From positions 1 through 64,000 of the forward strand of contig JAZKYH010000073.1 of NCBI GenBank assembly GCA_045612065.1: 64,000 nucleotides of DNA. Direction: 5' to 3'. The position numbers and the translations under genes were made by a program. The stretch is from UBA1189 sp045612065. GTDB taxonomy: Bacteria > Bacteroidota > Bacteroidia > Bacteroidales > Bacteroidaceae. Positions 1-7,799 of the stretch are shown one piece after another. Under the pieces are notes generated by a model, which ran no database searches, was not told where the DNA came from, and saw only the letters and a program-made list of their open reading frames with translations. Position 1 is the first letter of the stretch. Every line of letters begins with the position of its first letter.

Positions 1-1
1 T

Positions 2-1744
2 GTGGTTTATGGCACCGCCATCACTTTGCTTGAGGCTCCCGTTAAGGAGGGTCATACCTTCAGCGGATGGCAGGGTGTTGTTGCGACTATGCCAGCCCGC
101 GACGTTACTATCAGCGGTACGTTTACCGTGAACAAGTATAAAGTATCGTTTGTGATTGATGGTGAGGAGATCGACTCCAAGTCATTGGCTTATGGCTCTG
201 CCATTGTTTCACCCGAAGCTCCCGCGAAGGAGGGTCATACTTTCCTTGGTTGGGGTGACGTGGCTGCAACTGTTCCTGCTGGCAACGTGACCTATGAGGG
301 TAGCTACTCGGTCAATTCTTACCAATTGACTTATATCGTTGATGGTGAAACCGTAAAGACCGAGTCTGTCGTTTATGGTGAAGCGATCACTTTGCTTGAA
401 GAACCTACTAAGGAGGGTTATACATTTAGTGGCTGGCAAGGCGTTTTCGAGACTATGCCTGCTTGTGACAAAACTATTAGTGGAACGTTTACAGTAAACA
501 AGTATAATGTCTCTTTTGTCATTGATGGCGTAGAAATCGATTCTAAGTCTTTGGACTTTGGTTCTCCGATTGTTGCTCCTGCGGCTCCTGAGCTTGAGGG
601 TCATACATTTGCTGGTTGGAGCAATATGCTTGAGACAGTCCCCTCTCGAGATATCGTCTTTGAAGGAAACTATTCCGCAAACTCTTATCAGTTGACCTAT
701 ACTGTTGATGGTGAAACCGTAAAGACCGAGTCAGTAATTTATGGTACAGCAATCATTTTACTTGATGAACCTACTAAGGAGGGTCATACCTTCAGCGGTT
801 GGCAAGGTGCGCTTACGACGATGCCCGCTCGCGATATAACTATCAGCGGAACGTTCACTGTGAACAATTATCTCGTGACCTTTAAGATTGGTGACGAGGT
901 GATATCTTCAAGCTCCCTTGCATTTGGCTCTGCCATTGTTTCACCCGAAGCTCCCGCGAAGGAGGGTCATACTTTCCTTGGTTGGGGTGATGTGGCTACA
1001 ACTGTTCCTGCTGGCAACGTGACCTATGAAGGTCGCTACTCGGCCAATTCCTACCAGTTGACTTATATCGTTGATGGTGAAACCGTAAAGACCGAGTCTG
1101 TTGTTTATGGTACAGCAATCACTTTGCTTGAAGAACCTACTAAGGAGGGTTATACTTTCAGTGGCTGGCAAGGCGTCTTCGAGACTATGCCTGCTTGTGA
1201 CAAGACTATTAGCGGTACGTTTACTATAAACAAGTATCTGGTGACTTTCATGATCGATGGTGAGATTGTATCCTCTGATTCTTTGGAATATGGAGCATTG
1301 ATTGAAGTGCCTGAGGCTCAGGATCGTGAGGGGTATACGTTCAGTGGATGGGGCGATGTTTTAGAGATGGTTCCAGCTCGTGACGTGATATATGATGCAA
1401 ACTATGTGGTGAACGAGTATAGGGTATACTATTTTGTAGGTAGCAAACTCGTTCATTCAGAAAAGGTGGCTTATGGAGACGTTATCCCTGAATATGTCTA
1501 TGAGCCTACGGCCGAAGGTGAAATCTTCGTTGGTTGGATTGGTGATAGCTATGAAACGATGCCTTCTCATGATGTGACCTATAAGGCTGAGATTAAGATT
1601 GCTGATAATATAGAGGTAAAAAGTAACGATGCTTCCCAATTGGTAGTATATGATTTGACGGGACATAAGGTTCTTGTAGATGATGTACGCGAGTTGTCAA
1701 AAGGTATCTATATTATCAATGGGCGCAAAGTCCTGATAAAGTAA
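2..1744 (+). CDS. Surface protein of tandem Listeria-Bacteroides (InlB B-type) repeats with T9SS-like C-terminal module, 5' partial
   Basis: The reading frame is open from the first base, so the true start lies upstream. The visible 580 residues are nine repeats of about 61 residues followed by a 50-residue tail. Each repeat carries the EGHTFSGW-type core and a YxVxxYxL/V edge typical of the Flg_new/InlB B-repeat family, usually found in extracellular or surface proteins. Odd and even repeats differ (TYIVDGETVKTES versus SFVIDGEEIDSKS types), so the DNA period is 366 bp; the same 10-bp word starts at 351, 717 and 1083. The tail has VVYDLTGHKV and ends KGIYIINGRKVLIK, a T9SS-like sorting module. 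Repeat families of this kind are linked to adhesion or scaffolding; no catalytic domain is visible in this part. Substrate and partner are unknown. Confidence 0.85.
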   Translation: MVYGTAITLLEAPVKEGHTFSGWQGVVATMPARDVTISGTFTVNKYKVSFVIDGEEIDSKSLAYGSAIVSPEAPAKEGHTFLGWGDVAATVPAGNVTYEGSYSVNSYQLTYIVDGETVKTESVVYGEAITLLEEPTKEGYTFSGWQGVFETMPACDKTISGTFTVNKYNVSFVIDGVEIDSKSLDFGSPIVAPAAPELEGHTFAGWSNMLETVPSRDIVFEGNYSANSYQLTYTVDGETVKTESVIYGTAIILLDEPTKEGHTFSGWQGALTTMPARDITISGTFTVNNYLVTFKIGDEVISSSSLAFGSAIVSPEAPAKEGHTFLGWGDVATTVPAGNVTYEGRYSANSYQLTYIVDGETVKTESVVYGTAITLLEEPTKEGYTFSGWQGVFETMPACDKTISGTFTINKYLVTFMIDGEIVSSDSLEYGALIEVPEAQDREGYTFSGWGDVLEMVPARDVIYDANYVVNEYRVYYFVGSKLVHSEKVAYGDVIPEYVYEPTAEGEIFVGWIGDSYETMPSHDVTYKAEIKIADNIEVKSNDASQLVVYDLTGHKVLVDDVRELSKGIYIINGRKVLIK

Positions 1745-1771
1745 TAATCAGCGTATACGATGTATGACTAT

Positions 1772-1807
1772 AACCAAAGGCTGCAAATGTGCAGCCTTTG
1801 GTTTTTT
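1772..1807 (+). terminator. Intrinsic terminator of the repeat-protein gene
   Basis: A perfect 13-bp stem (1772-1784 with 1791-1803) with a 6-nt loop is followed by a T run. It lies 27 bp past the stop at 1744 and just before the convergent rubrerythrin gene. There is no T run on the minus side, so it should act mainly on the + strand. Confidence 0.85.
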
Positions 1808-1814
1808 TGCGGTT

Positions 1815-2390
1815 TTAATAATTCTCAGCCTTAACTTCGAAGTAGCCTTTGGAGTGCAGGCACGAGGGACAACGGTCGGGAGCTTTTTTGCCAGTGTGGG
1901 TGTACCCGCACTTACGACATTGCCATACTACGGGGACAGGGCGATGGAAGGTGTGCTCGCTCTCCATGTGTTCGAGCAGACGTAGGTAGCGTTTCTCGTG
2001 CTCCTGCTCGGCCACACTGATGGCGCGGTACATGAGAGCTACCTCCTTGAAGCCTTCGTCTTCAGCCACATCTGCAAAGGTCGGGTAGAGATCGTGCCAC
2101 TCCTCGAACTCGCCGATGGCGGCGGCTCTGAGGTTCTCCATCGTGGTTCTTATTTCTCCGGCAGGATAGGCAGCGCATATCTCTACCATGCCTCCTTCGA
2201 GGAATTGGAACATGCGCTTGGCGTGCATCTTCTCCTGCTCAGCGGTTTCTGCAAAGATGGAAGATATCTGTTCGTAGCCTTCGCGTTTAGCCTCTTTGGC
2301 AAAGTAGGTGTAGCGCATGCGGGCTTGTGACTCTCCGGCAAAGGAGGTGAGCAAGTTTTTCTCAGTGAGGGTTCCTTTTATACTTCTCAT
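1815..2390 (-). CDS. rbr: Rubrerythrin
   Basis: Non-haem di-iron peroxidase that reduces hydrogen peroxide in anaerobes (family knowledge). The 191-residue protein has an N-terminal four-helix ferritin-like domain with the ligand pattern E...EKMH and E..EHEKRY, then a C-terminal rubredoxin knuckle with WQCRKCGYTH and APDRCPSC (two CxxC pairs, about residues 150-180). The ORF stays open 45 codons further upstream into the perR gene, but the ATG at 2390 gives the family N-terminus (MRSIKGTLTEKNLL). It lies downstream of the PerR-like gene on the same strand, a fitting peroxide-defence pair. A small inverted repeat (TAAGGG at 2402-2407 with CCCTTA at 2413-2418) sits just upstream of the start and could be an operator; that is speculation. 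Confidence 0.93.
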   Translation of the reverse strand: MRSIKGTLTEKNLLTSFAGESQARMRYTYFAKEAKREGYEQISSIFAETAEQEKMHAKRMFQFLEGGMVEICAAYPAGEIRTTMENLRAAAIGEFEEWHDLYPTFADVAEDEGFKEVALMYRAISVAEQEHEKRYLRLLEHMESEHTFHRPVPVVWQCRKCGYTHTGKKAPDRCPSCLHSKGYFEVKAENY

Positions 2391-2494
2391 GTTGCTTTTT
2401 TTAAGGGTTAGTCCCTTATAAACAATTTGAGACTTGTAAGGTTCACTCGTTGGCGCGGATAAGATAGGAACATGAGGTGCCGACAGAATGGTAG

Positions 2495-2911
2495 CTATAG
2501 CATCTTTTTGCGGCATCGGGGGCACAAGCCTTTCATGACAATATTCAGTTCTTCCACTTCATAGCCTTCGGGCTTTGGTAGTGCCGCTATATCAATGTCC
2601 TTGATGCAATATGTCTCGTGACAGGCATTGCAGGTGAAATGTATGTGTGGCTTGTGTGTATGATGATGGTCACATTCGCATAGGCAAAACAGCTTAGAAC
2701 CGCTACCATTGTCTGTCTCGTGAAGTAAACCGTGTTTGACGAAGAGGGTTAGCGTTCGGAAGAGTGTGGAGCGATCGAGTGTGGTCAAATGTTTTTCCAT
2801 GTCGGCAAGAGTGAAGGCATGCTTGTGCCTCATAATCTCTTTCAGTACCATCAAACGTATGGCTGTGGGGCGTATGCCTGCCCCGGACAGCATCAGTTCT
2901 TCCTGTTTCAC
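2495..2911 (-). CDS. Fur-family transcriptional regulator, PerR-like
   Basis: A 138-residue protein with the Fur layout: an N-terminal winged helix (about residues 10-80, with TRLMVLK-like and LDRSTLFRTL recognition-helix segments) and a C-terminal metal-binding and dimerisation domain rich in His and Cys (CDHHHTHKPHIHF, then CNAC, then a terminal CPRC). The two CxxC pairs would hold structural zinc. Fur, PerR and Zur cannot be separated securely from sequence alone; PerR is favoured because rubrerythrin is the next gene downstream. The gene starts 11 bp after the polyprenyl synthase stop, so the two are probably co-transcribed. Confidence 0.85.
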   Translation of the reverse strand: MKQEELMLSGAGIRPTAIRLMVLKEIMRHKHAFTLADMEKHLTTLDRSTLFRTLTLFVKHGLLHETDNGSGSKLFCLCECDHHHTHKPHIHFTCNACHETYCIKDIDIAALPKPEGYEVEELNIVMKGLCPRCRKKML

Positions 2912-2922
2912 CTGAGAAAAAC

Positions 2923-3894
2923 TTATTTCTTGCGACTAATCACCGCATCCATGTAGGCGATGATTGCCTCTCTTACAATATTGTCAATGCCATCAGGCAA
3001 CAGGTTTATGGCCTTTTGTCGGTAGCCTTGCATGACCTGTTCGGCATATTCAATACCTCCGTTCTGCTTGGCAAACTCAATAAGCTCTTCAATTTCGATG
3101 TCGGATAGCTCACCACTTTTGAGGCGGTCTATCATAGTGCGTATGTGGTCGTTACCATGTGTGCGCACTGCATAGATGAAAGGAAGGGTGAGCTTACCTT
3201 CGCGCATGTCGCTTCCCGTGGGCTTTCCTACATCATTGCTGTAGTAGTCAAAAATGTCATCGCGTATTTGGAAACATATGCCGATGTATTCGCCAATCTG
3301 GCGGGCGCGGTCAATGTCGTCTTGTGAAGCTCCTGCCGAAAGTGCGCCAATCTCAGCACAGGAAGAGAAGAGTGAGGCGGTTTTCTTGCGGATAATCTCA
3401 AGGTAGATCTCCTCAGAGATGAGTTTTTCGTGGCTATGGAACATTTGGAATATCTCGCCATCTGAGAGGGTCTGTCCCAATGCTCCTATGATGTTGGTAA
3501 TGCGTGGGTCATTACTCCTGCCCGTAAAAACAAGGGCTGTAGACAATAGATAGTCACCAACGAGTACGGCAAGTTTGTTGTTGTAGATGGCATTCACCGA
3601 AGCTTGTCCACGGCGCTGCATACTATCGTCCACCACATCGTCATGCACAAGACTGGCCGTATGTAGAAGTTCAAGAGCGAGAGCCGCACTGTAGGTCGAG
3701 TCGGTTACCGCACCGTGCATCTTGCCAAAGAGCAGCACCAACATCGGACGCATCTGCTTACCACGTTGTTTGTTGACGTGGAGGATAATCTCTCGTAACA
3801 AGGGATTGGGGTTGACGGCCAGGTCATCCTGCATCTTCCTGAAGGTGGCGAGTTCAGTCTCGATGGGCTGAAGAATTGTATGCATTACATCCAT
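2923..3894 (-). CDS. Polyprenyl diphosphate synthase (octaprenyl or similar)
   Basis: Trans-isoprenyl diphosphate synthase of 323 residues. Both aspartate-rich motifs are present: HDDVVDDSM (first, DDxxD type) and RDDIFDYY (second), with the KRGKQMRP-type substrate-binding region upstream. It elongates farnesyl or geranyl diphosphate to the side chain of menaquinone or similar lipids; chain length cannot be read from the sequence. The ORF can be extended 34 codons upstream, but a consensus -7 box (TAAATTTG on the minus strand, 3922-3929) lies inside the extension and the family N-terminus fits the ATG at 3894. It appears to lead a three-gene unit with the PerR-like regulator and rubrerythrin. 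Confidence 0.88.
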   Translation of the reverse strand: MDVMHTILQPIETELATFRKMQDDLAVNPNPLLREIILHVNKQRGKQMRPMLVLLFGKMHGAVTDSTYSAALALELLHTASLVHDDVVDDSMQRRGQASVNAIYNNKLAVLVGDYLLSTALVFTGRSNDPRITNIIGALGQTLSDGEIFQMFHSHEKLISEEIYLEIIRKKTASLFSSCAEIGALSAGASQDDIDRARQIGEYIGICFQIRDDIFDYYSNDVGKPTGSDMREGKLTLPFIYAVRTHGNDHIRTMIDRLKSGELSDIEIEELIEFAKQNGGIEYAEQVMQGYRQKAINLLPDGIDNIVREAIIAYMDAVISRKK

Positions 3895-3921
3895 TGATGA
3901 GAAGCTAATCTGATTTCTGCG

Positions 3922-3929
3922 CAAATTTA
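3922..3929 (-). promoter_or_regulatory. -7 promoter element of the polyprenyl synthase gene
   Basis: TAAATTTG on the minus strand matches the Bacteroidota TAnnTTTG element, 28 bp before the chosen start. No clear -33 TTTG is seen at the expected distance. Confidence 0.5.
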
Positions 3930-4189
3930 GTAAAAATACTTGTTTTCTCCGCTCGTCTGACTCTAATTTCTCATTCTGTACCTTGAAAAAACTCATGGGC
4001 CTATTTTTTGTGCGGTTTGCACCGATTTTTAGTTCCCCTTTGTAAACTGAAGATAAACTGTGGCTCGGAAAAGTTCAAATAGATTTTACCCTATTGATTT
4101 TTCGTCTTGCTCGGCATAGAAATCTCAGTTTTTTCTTTACTTTATTAGCTCGTTGAAATTAGGTTGCACCTCAGAAATGCTTAAATAAA

Positions 4190-4221
4190 TTTGGCATTTC
4201 GCTCGCCTTGCACTATCTTTG
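4190..4221 (+). promoter_or_regulatory. Bacteroidota promoter of the trigger factor gene
   Basis: TTTG at 4190-4193, a 20-nt spacer and TATCTTTG at 4214-4221 match the -33/-7 consensus of Bacteroidota primary sigma factor. The start codon is about 44 bp further on. Confidence 0.8.
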
Positions 4222-4264
4222 CAGGCTGAAACTAAAGCGCATATAATAATATTAATATAAGATA

Positions 4265-5620
4265 ATGGAAATTACACTGCAAAACGTGAGCGAAGTAAAA
4301 GGTCTGCTCACTGTGAAGTTGGTAAAAGCCGACTATGAACCCAAGGTAGAAAAGGCTCTTAAGACATTCCGTCAGAAGGCAAACATCCCTGGCTTCCGTC
4401 CTGGAATGGTGCCTATGGGCTTGATTAAGAAGCAATATGGATCAGCTGTTAAGGCAGAGGAAATCAATAAGATGCTCCAAGAGGCTGTATATGGATACCT
4501 CAAGGAGAACAAGGTAGACATGCTCGGGGAACCTCTCCCCAACGAGGATCAGCAGAAGCAACTCGACTTCGATACTATGGAAGAACTCGAGTTCCTCTAT
4601 GACGTTGCACTCGCTCCCCAGTTTGATGCTACACTCACAGCAGAGGATACTATCCCTTACTACAATATCCAGGTTTCCGACGAAATGGTTGATGGTCAGG
4701 TGAACATGTACACTCAGCGTAATGGCCGCTACGAGAAGGTAGAGGAGTATGCTGATAACGATATGGTAAAGGGAGCAATGTGTCAGCTCGATGAGAATGG
4801 CAACACCGTAGAGGGTGGCATTCAAGCTGAGGATGCAGTGGTTCTTCCCAAGTACATGAAGAACGCTGCTCAAACTGCACTCTTTGAGGGTAGCAAGGTA
4901 GGTGATGTTATCACTATCAACCCCCGCGAGGCTTATGATGGTAATGAGGCTGAACTCGCTTCATTGCTCAAGATTAGCAAAGAGGAGGCAGCTAATGTAA
5001 ACGGTAACTTCAGCTATCAGATTAGCGAGATTACTCGCTACGTTCCCGGTGATCTCACCCAAGAGATTTTCGATCAAGTTTATGGCGAAGGTGCAGTAAA
5101 CAGTGAGGAGGAGTTCCGTGCTCGTGTGAAGGAAGATCTCACCACTCAGTTTGTACCCGAGAGTGACTACAAGTTCCTTCTCGATGTACGTGAGTATGTG
5201 ATGGGTCGTATCGGTGAGCTCAAGTTTGCAGACGATGTTCTCAAGCGTATCATGCACATTAACAACCCCGACAAGGACGATGCATACGTTGATGAACACT
5301 ATGCTAACACCATCAAGGAACTCTCATGGCATCTCGTGAAAGAGCAACTCGTGAATAAAGCTGAGATCAAGCTTGAGGATAAGGATATCTTGGAACAGGC
5401 TAAGGCTAACGTACGCGCTCAGTTCGCTCAGTACGGTATGACCAACGTTCCCGAGGAGATGCTCACCAACTATGCTGCTGAGACTCTGAAGAAGAAGGAG
5501 AATGTAGAGGGCATCGTAAACCGTGCTATTGAGACACGCCTTGCAGCTGCCTTGAAGCAGGTTGTTAAACTCGACGAGAAGAGTGTAAGCCTCGACGAGT
5601 TCAACAAGATGTTCGAGTAA
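4265..5620 (+). CDS. tig: Trigger factor, ribosome-associated peptidyl-prolyl isomerase and chaperone
   Basis: The 451-residue product has the trigger-factor layout: N-terminal ribosome-binding domain with a degenerate signature (FRQKANIPGFRPGMVPMGLI, the GFRxGKxP loop, about residues 37-56), a central PPIase-like region (around residues 150-250) and a long helical chaperone arm to the C-terminus. It binds nascent chains at the ribosome exit tunnel. The signature loop has GM where many homologues have GK, common in Bacteroidota. It is followed by a strong terminator and then by clpP-clpX, the classic tig-clpP-clpX order. Confidence 0.93.
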   Translation: MEITLQNVSEVKGLLTVKLVKADYEPKVEKALKTFRQKANIPGFRPGMVPMGLIKKQYGSAVKAEEINKMLQEAVYGYLKENKVDMLGEPLPNEDQQKQLDFDTMEELEFLYDVALAPQFDATLTAEDTIPYYNIQVSDEMVDGQVNMYTQRNGRYEKVEEYADNDMVKGAMCQLDENGNTVEGGIQAEDAVVLPKYMKNAAQTALFEGSKVGDVITINPREAYDGNEAELASLLKISKEEAANVNGNFSYQISEITRYVPGDLTQEIFDQVYGEGAVNSEEEFRARVKEDLTTQFVPESDYKFLLDVREYVMGRIGELKFADDVLKRIMHINNPDKDDAYVDEHYANTIKELSWHLVKEQLVNKAEIKLEDKDILEQAKANVRAQFAQYGMTNVPEEMLTNYAAETLKKKENVEGIVNRAIETRLAAALKQVVKLDEKSVSLDEFNKMFE

Positions 5621-5668
5621 TCTGATTATACTGAACGTTTCGCCTACGAAACTTGTTATAACATACGG

Positions 5669-5703
5669 AAAGACGGTTTGGCGTAGGCCAAGCCGTCTTT
5701 TTA
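5669..5703 (+). terminator. Intrinsic terminator after trigger factor
   Basis: A 14-bp stem (5669-5682 with 5687-5700, one G-T pair), GTAG loop and T-rich tail lie 48 bp past the stop. It suggests that clpP-clpX is mostly transcribed separately. Confidence 0.85.
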
Positions 5704-5742
5704 ATTGGGAATTGAGAAACGATATCGTTGATTATTTATTCA

Positions 5743-5770
5743 GAACTCAGAGTTAACAATTCAGAATTAA
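5743..5770 (+). repeat. Heptanucleotide word repeat before clpP
   Basis: Four consecutive 7-bp words (GAACTCA, GAGTTAA, CAATTCA, GAATTAA) fill the stretch immediately before the clpP start at 5776, occupying the ribosome-binding region. The same kind of 7-bp phasing is found elsewhere in the window (46548-46575, 63440-63545, and in four coding regions). Confidence 0.75.
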
Positions 5771-5775
5771 TTAAC

Positions 5776-6438
5776 ATGAATGATTTTAAGAAATACGCCA
5801 CCAAGCACTTGGGTATGAACAGCATGGTGCTTGACGATGTGCTCAAGGCGCAGAACCAGTACCTCAACCCTTACATTCTGGAGGAGCGTCAACTCAACGT
5901 AACTCAGATGGATGTGTTCTCGCGTCTGATGATGGATCGAATCATCTTCCTCGGCACGCAGATTGATGACTATACTGCTAATACTTTGCAAGCGCAGCTT
6001 CTCTATCTTGACTCGGTGGACAATGGTAAGGATATTTCTATTTATATCAATTCGCCCGGTGGCTCGGTATATGCAGGTCTCGGCATTTACGATACCATGC
6101 AGTTTATCAGTAGTGACGTGTCAACTATTTGTACCGGTATGGCTGCCAGCATGGCTGCTGTACTCCTTGTGTCTGGTGCAGAGGGTAAGCGTTCTGCATT
6201 ACCCCATAGTCGCGTGATGATACATCAACCCCTTGGTGGTGTGCAAGGCCAGGCGAGTGACATCGAGATTACCGCTCGCGAGATTCAAAAGCTCAAGCAC
6301 GAGCTCTATACCATCATTGCCGACCACTCACACACTCCCTTCGACAAGGTATGGGCCGACAGCGACCGTGACTACTGGATGACTGCTCAGGAGGCAAAGG
6401 AATATGGAATGATTGATCAAGTGTTGCTGAGAAAATAA
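5776..6438 (+). CDS. clpP: ATP-dependent Clp protease proteolytic subunit
   Basis: Serine peptidase of family S14, 220 residues. The nucleophile motif GMAASMAAVL (Ser at about residue 127 within GxSxA) and the His motif MIHQPLGGVQGQA are present, followed by a late Asp region (DRDYWMTAQEAKEYGMID) typical of ClpP. It forms the degradation chamber that works with ClpX. An upstream in-frame codon at 5728 exists, but it would read through the heptamer repeat; ATG at 5776 gives a normal ClpP N-terminus. clpX follows after 9 bp. Confidence 0.95.
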   Translation: MNDFKKYATKHLGMNSMVLDDVLKAQNQYLNPYILEERQLNVTQMDVFSRLMMDRIIFLGTQIDDYTANTLQAQLLYLDSVDNGKDISIYINSPGGSVYAGLGIYDTMQFISSDVSTICTGMAASMAAVLLVSGAEGKRSALPHSRVMIHQPLGGVQGQASDIEITAREIQKLKHELYTIIADHSHTPFDKVWADSDRDYWMTAQEAKEYGMIDQVLLRK

Positions 6439-6447
6439 TATAATATA

Positions 6448-7692
6448 ATGGCAAAGCAACAACGACAATACTGCAGTTTCTGCGGACGCCCCGACACTGA
6501 GGTGGGCATGCTCATTGCTGGTATCAGTGGTTATATCTGTAATGAGTGTGCCGAGCAGGCTCATGAGATTGCCCGCGAGACAATGCGTAGTAAAAAGAAA
6601 GGTGGTAAGGACGACAGTCTTGACATGAACGAGTTGCCTAAGCCCCAAGAGATAAAGACTTTTCTCGACCAATACGTTATCGGTCAGGACGATGCCAAGC
6701 GTTACCTCTCGGTGTCGGTATACAATCACTACAAGCGTCTGCTCCAACAAGATAAGGCGGATGATGTAGAAATTGAAAAGAGTAACATCATTATCGTGGG
6801 CAGCACAGGTACGGGAAAAACCCTCCTTGCACGTACCATCGCCAAGTTGCTCAAGGTGCCCTTCACTATCGTGGATGCTACGGTACTCACCGAAGCAGGC
6901 TACGTGGGCGAAGACATCGAGAGTATCCTTACCCGTTTACTTCAGGTAGCCGACTATGACGTGAAGGCTGCCGAAAAGGGTATCGTGTTCATTGACGAGA
7001 TTGACAAGATTGCTCGCAAGGGTGATAATCCTTCTATCACTCGCGATGTGAGTGGTGAAGGTGTGCAGCAAGGCTTGCTCAAACTACTCGAAGGCTCGGT
7101 TGTGAACGTTCCTCCTCAGGGTGGACGTAAGCATCCTGATCAAAAGATGATTGCTGTCGATACGAAGAATATCCTCTTCATCTGCGGTGGCGCCTTCGAT
7201 GGTATCGAACGTAAGATAGCCCAACGTCTCAATACCCATGTTGTGGGGTATGGATCGGTGCAGAATACCTTACGTATCGACAAGGAGAATATGATGCAGT
7301 ATATATCTCCGCAAGACCTCAAGAGCTTTGGCCTCATACCTGAGATTATTGGTCGTATGCCCGTACTCACCTACCTCAACCCTTTGTCGCGCGAGGCACT
7401 GCTGAGTATTCTGACCGAGCCAAAGAATGCTATCGTAAAGCAATATATTAAACTCTTCGAGATGGATGGTGTGGAACTGAATTTTGATACTGAGGTGTAC
7501 GAATATATCGTGGACAAGGCTATTGAATTTAAGCTCGGTGCCCGTGGTTTGCGTAGCATTGTGGAGGGTATTATGATGGAGGCTATGTTCGACATTCCCA
7601 CTCGTGGTGACAAACAATTCACCGTTACTCTCGATTATGCTCGCACCCAAATGGAGAAATCAAACCTCGGACGCTTGCAGGCTGCAGAATAA
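6448..7692 (+). CDS. clpX: ATP-dependent Clp protease ATP-binding subunit ClpX
   Basis: AAA+ unfoldase of 414 residues. The N-terminal zinc-binding domain has CSFCGRP and CNEC (four Cys, residues 9-33). Walker A is GSTGTGKT (about residue 120) and Walker B VFIDEID (about 181); the sensor and small domain with GARGLRS follow. It recognises tagged substrates and feeds them to ClpP. The close spacing after clpP indicates one operon. Confidence 0.96.
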   Translation: MAKQQRQYCSFCGRPDTEVGMLIAGISGYICNECAEQAHEIARETMRSKKKGGKDDSLDMNELPKPQEIKTFLDQYVIGQDDAKRYLSVSVYNHYKRLLQQDKADDVEIEKSNIIIVGSTGTGKTLLARTIAKLLKVPFTIVDATVLTEAGYVGEDIESILTRLLQVADYDVKAAEKGIVFIDEIDKIARKGDNPSITRDVSGEGVQQGLLKLLEGSVVNVPPQGGRKHPDQKMIAVDTKNILFICGGAFDGIERKIAQRLNTHVVGYGSVQNTLRIDKENMMQYISPQDLKSFGLIPEIIGRMPVLTYLNPLSREALLSILTEPKNAIVKQYIKLFEMDGVELNFDTEVYEYIVDKAIEFKLGARGLRSIVEGIMMEAMFDIPTRGDKQFTVTLDYARTQMEKSNLGRLQAAE

Positions 7693-7799
7693 ATAAGGAT
7701 TTAAAAAGTGACTGTCATTATGACGACATAAACAATCTCGGACATTATGTGGGATTTTCGTTTTACTCAGTATGACAGAATATAAAAAAAGATAAAAAC

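Larger units (their letters stand above)
3895..4264. other. Divergent intergenic region between polyprenyl synthase and trigger factor
   Basis: The 370 bp hold the two divergent promoters listed separately and an AT-rich leader. I see no further gene, RNA or repeat in it. Confidence 0.6.

Noticed and set aside
2391..2525. Longer rubrerythrin with 45 extra N-terminal residues
   Set aside because: The extension overlaps the end of the PerR-like gene and is unlike rubrerythrin; the ATG at 2390 gives the normal N-terminus.
7693..7799. SAH or SAM riboswitch upstream of adenosylhomocysteinase
   Set aside because: The 107-bp leader is AT-rich and I could not find the paired helices or conserved loop of either class.
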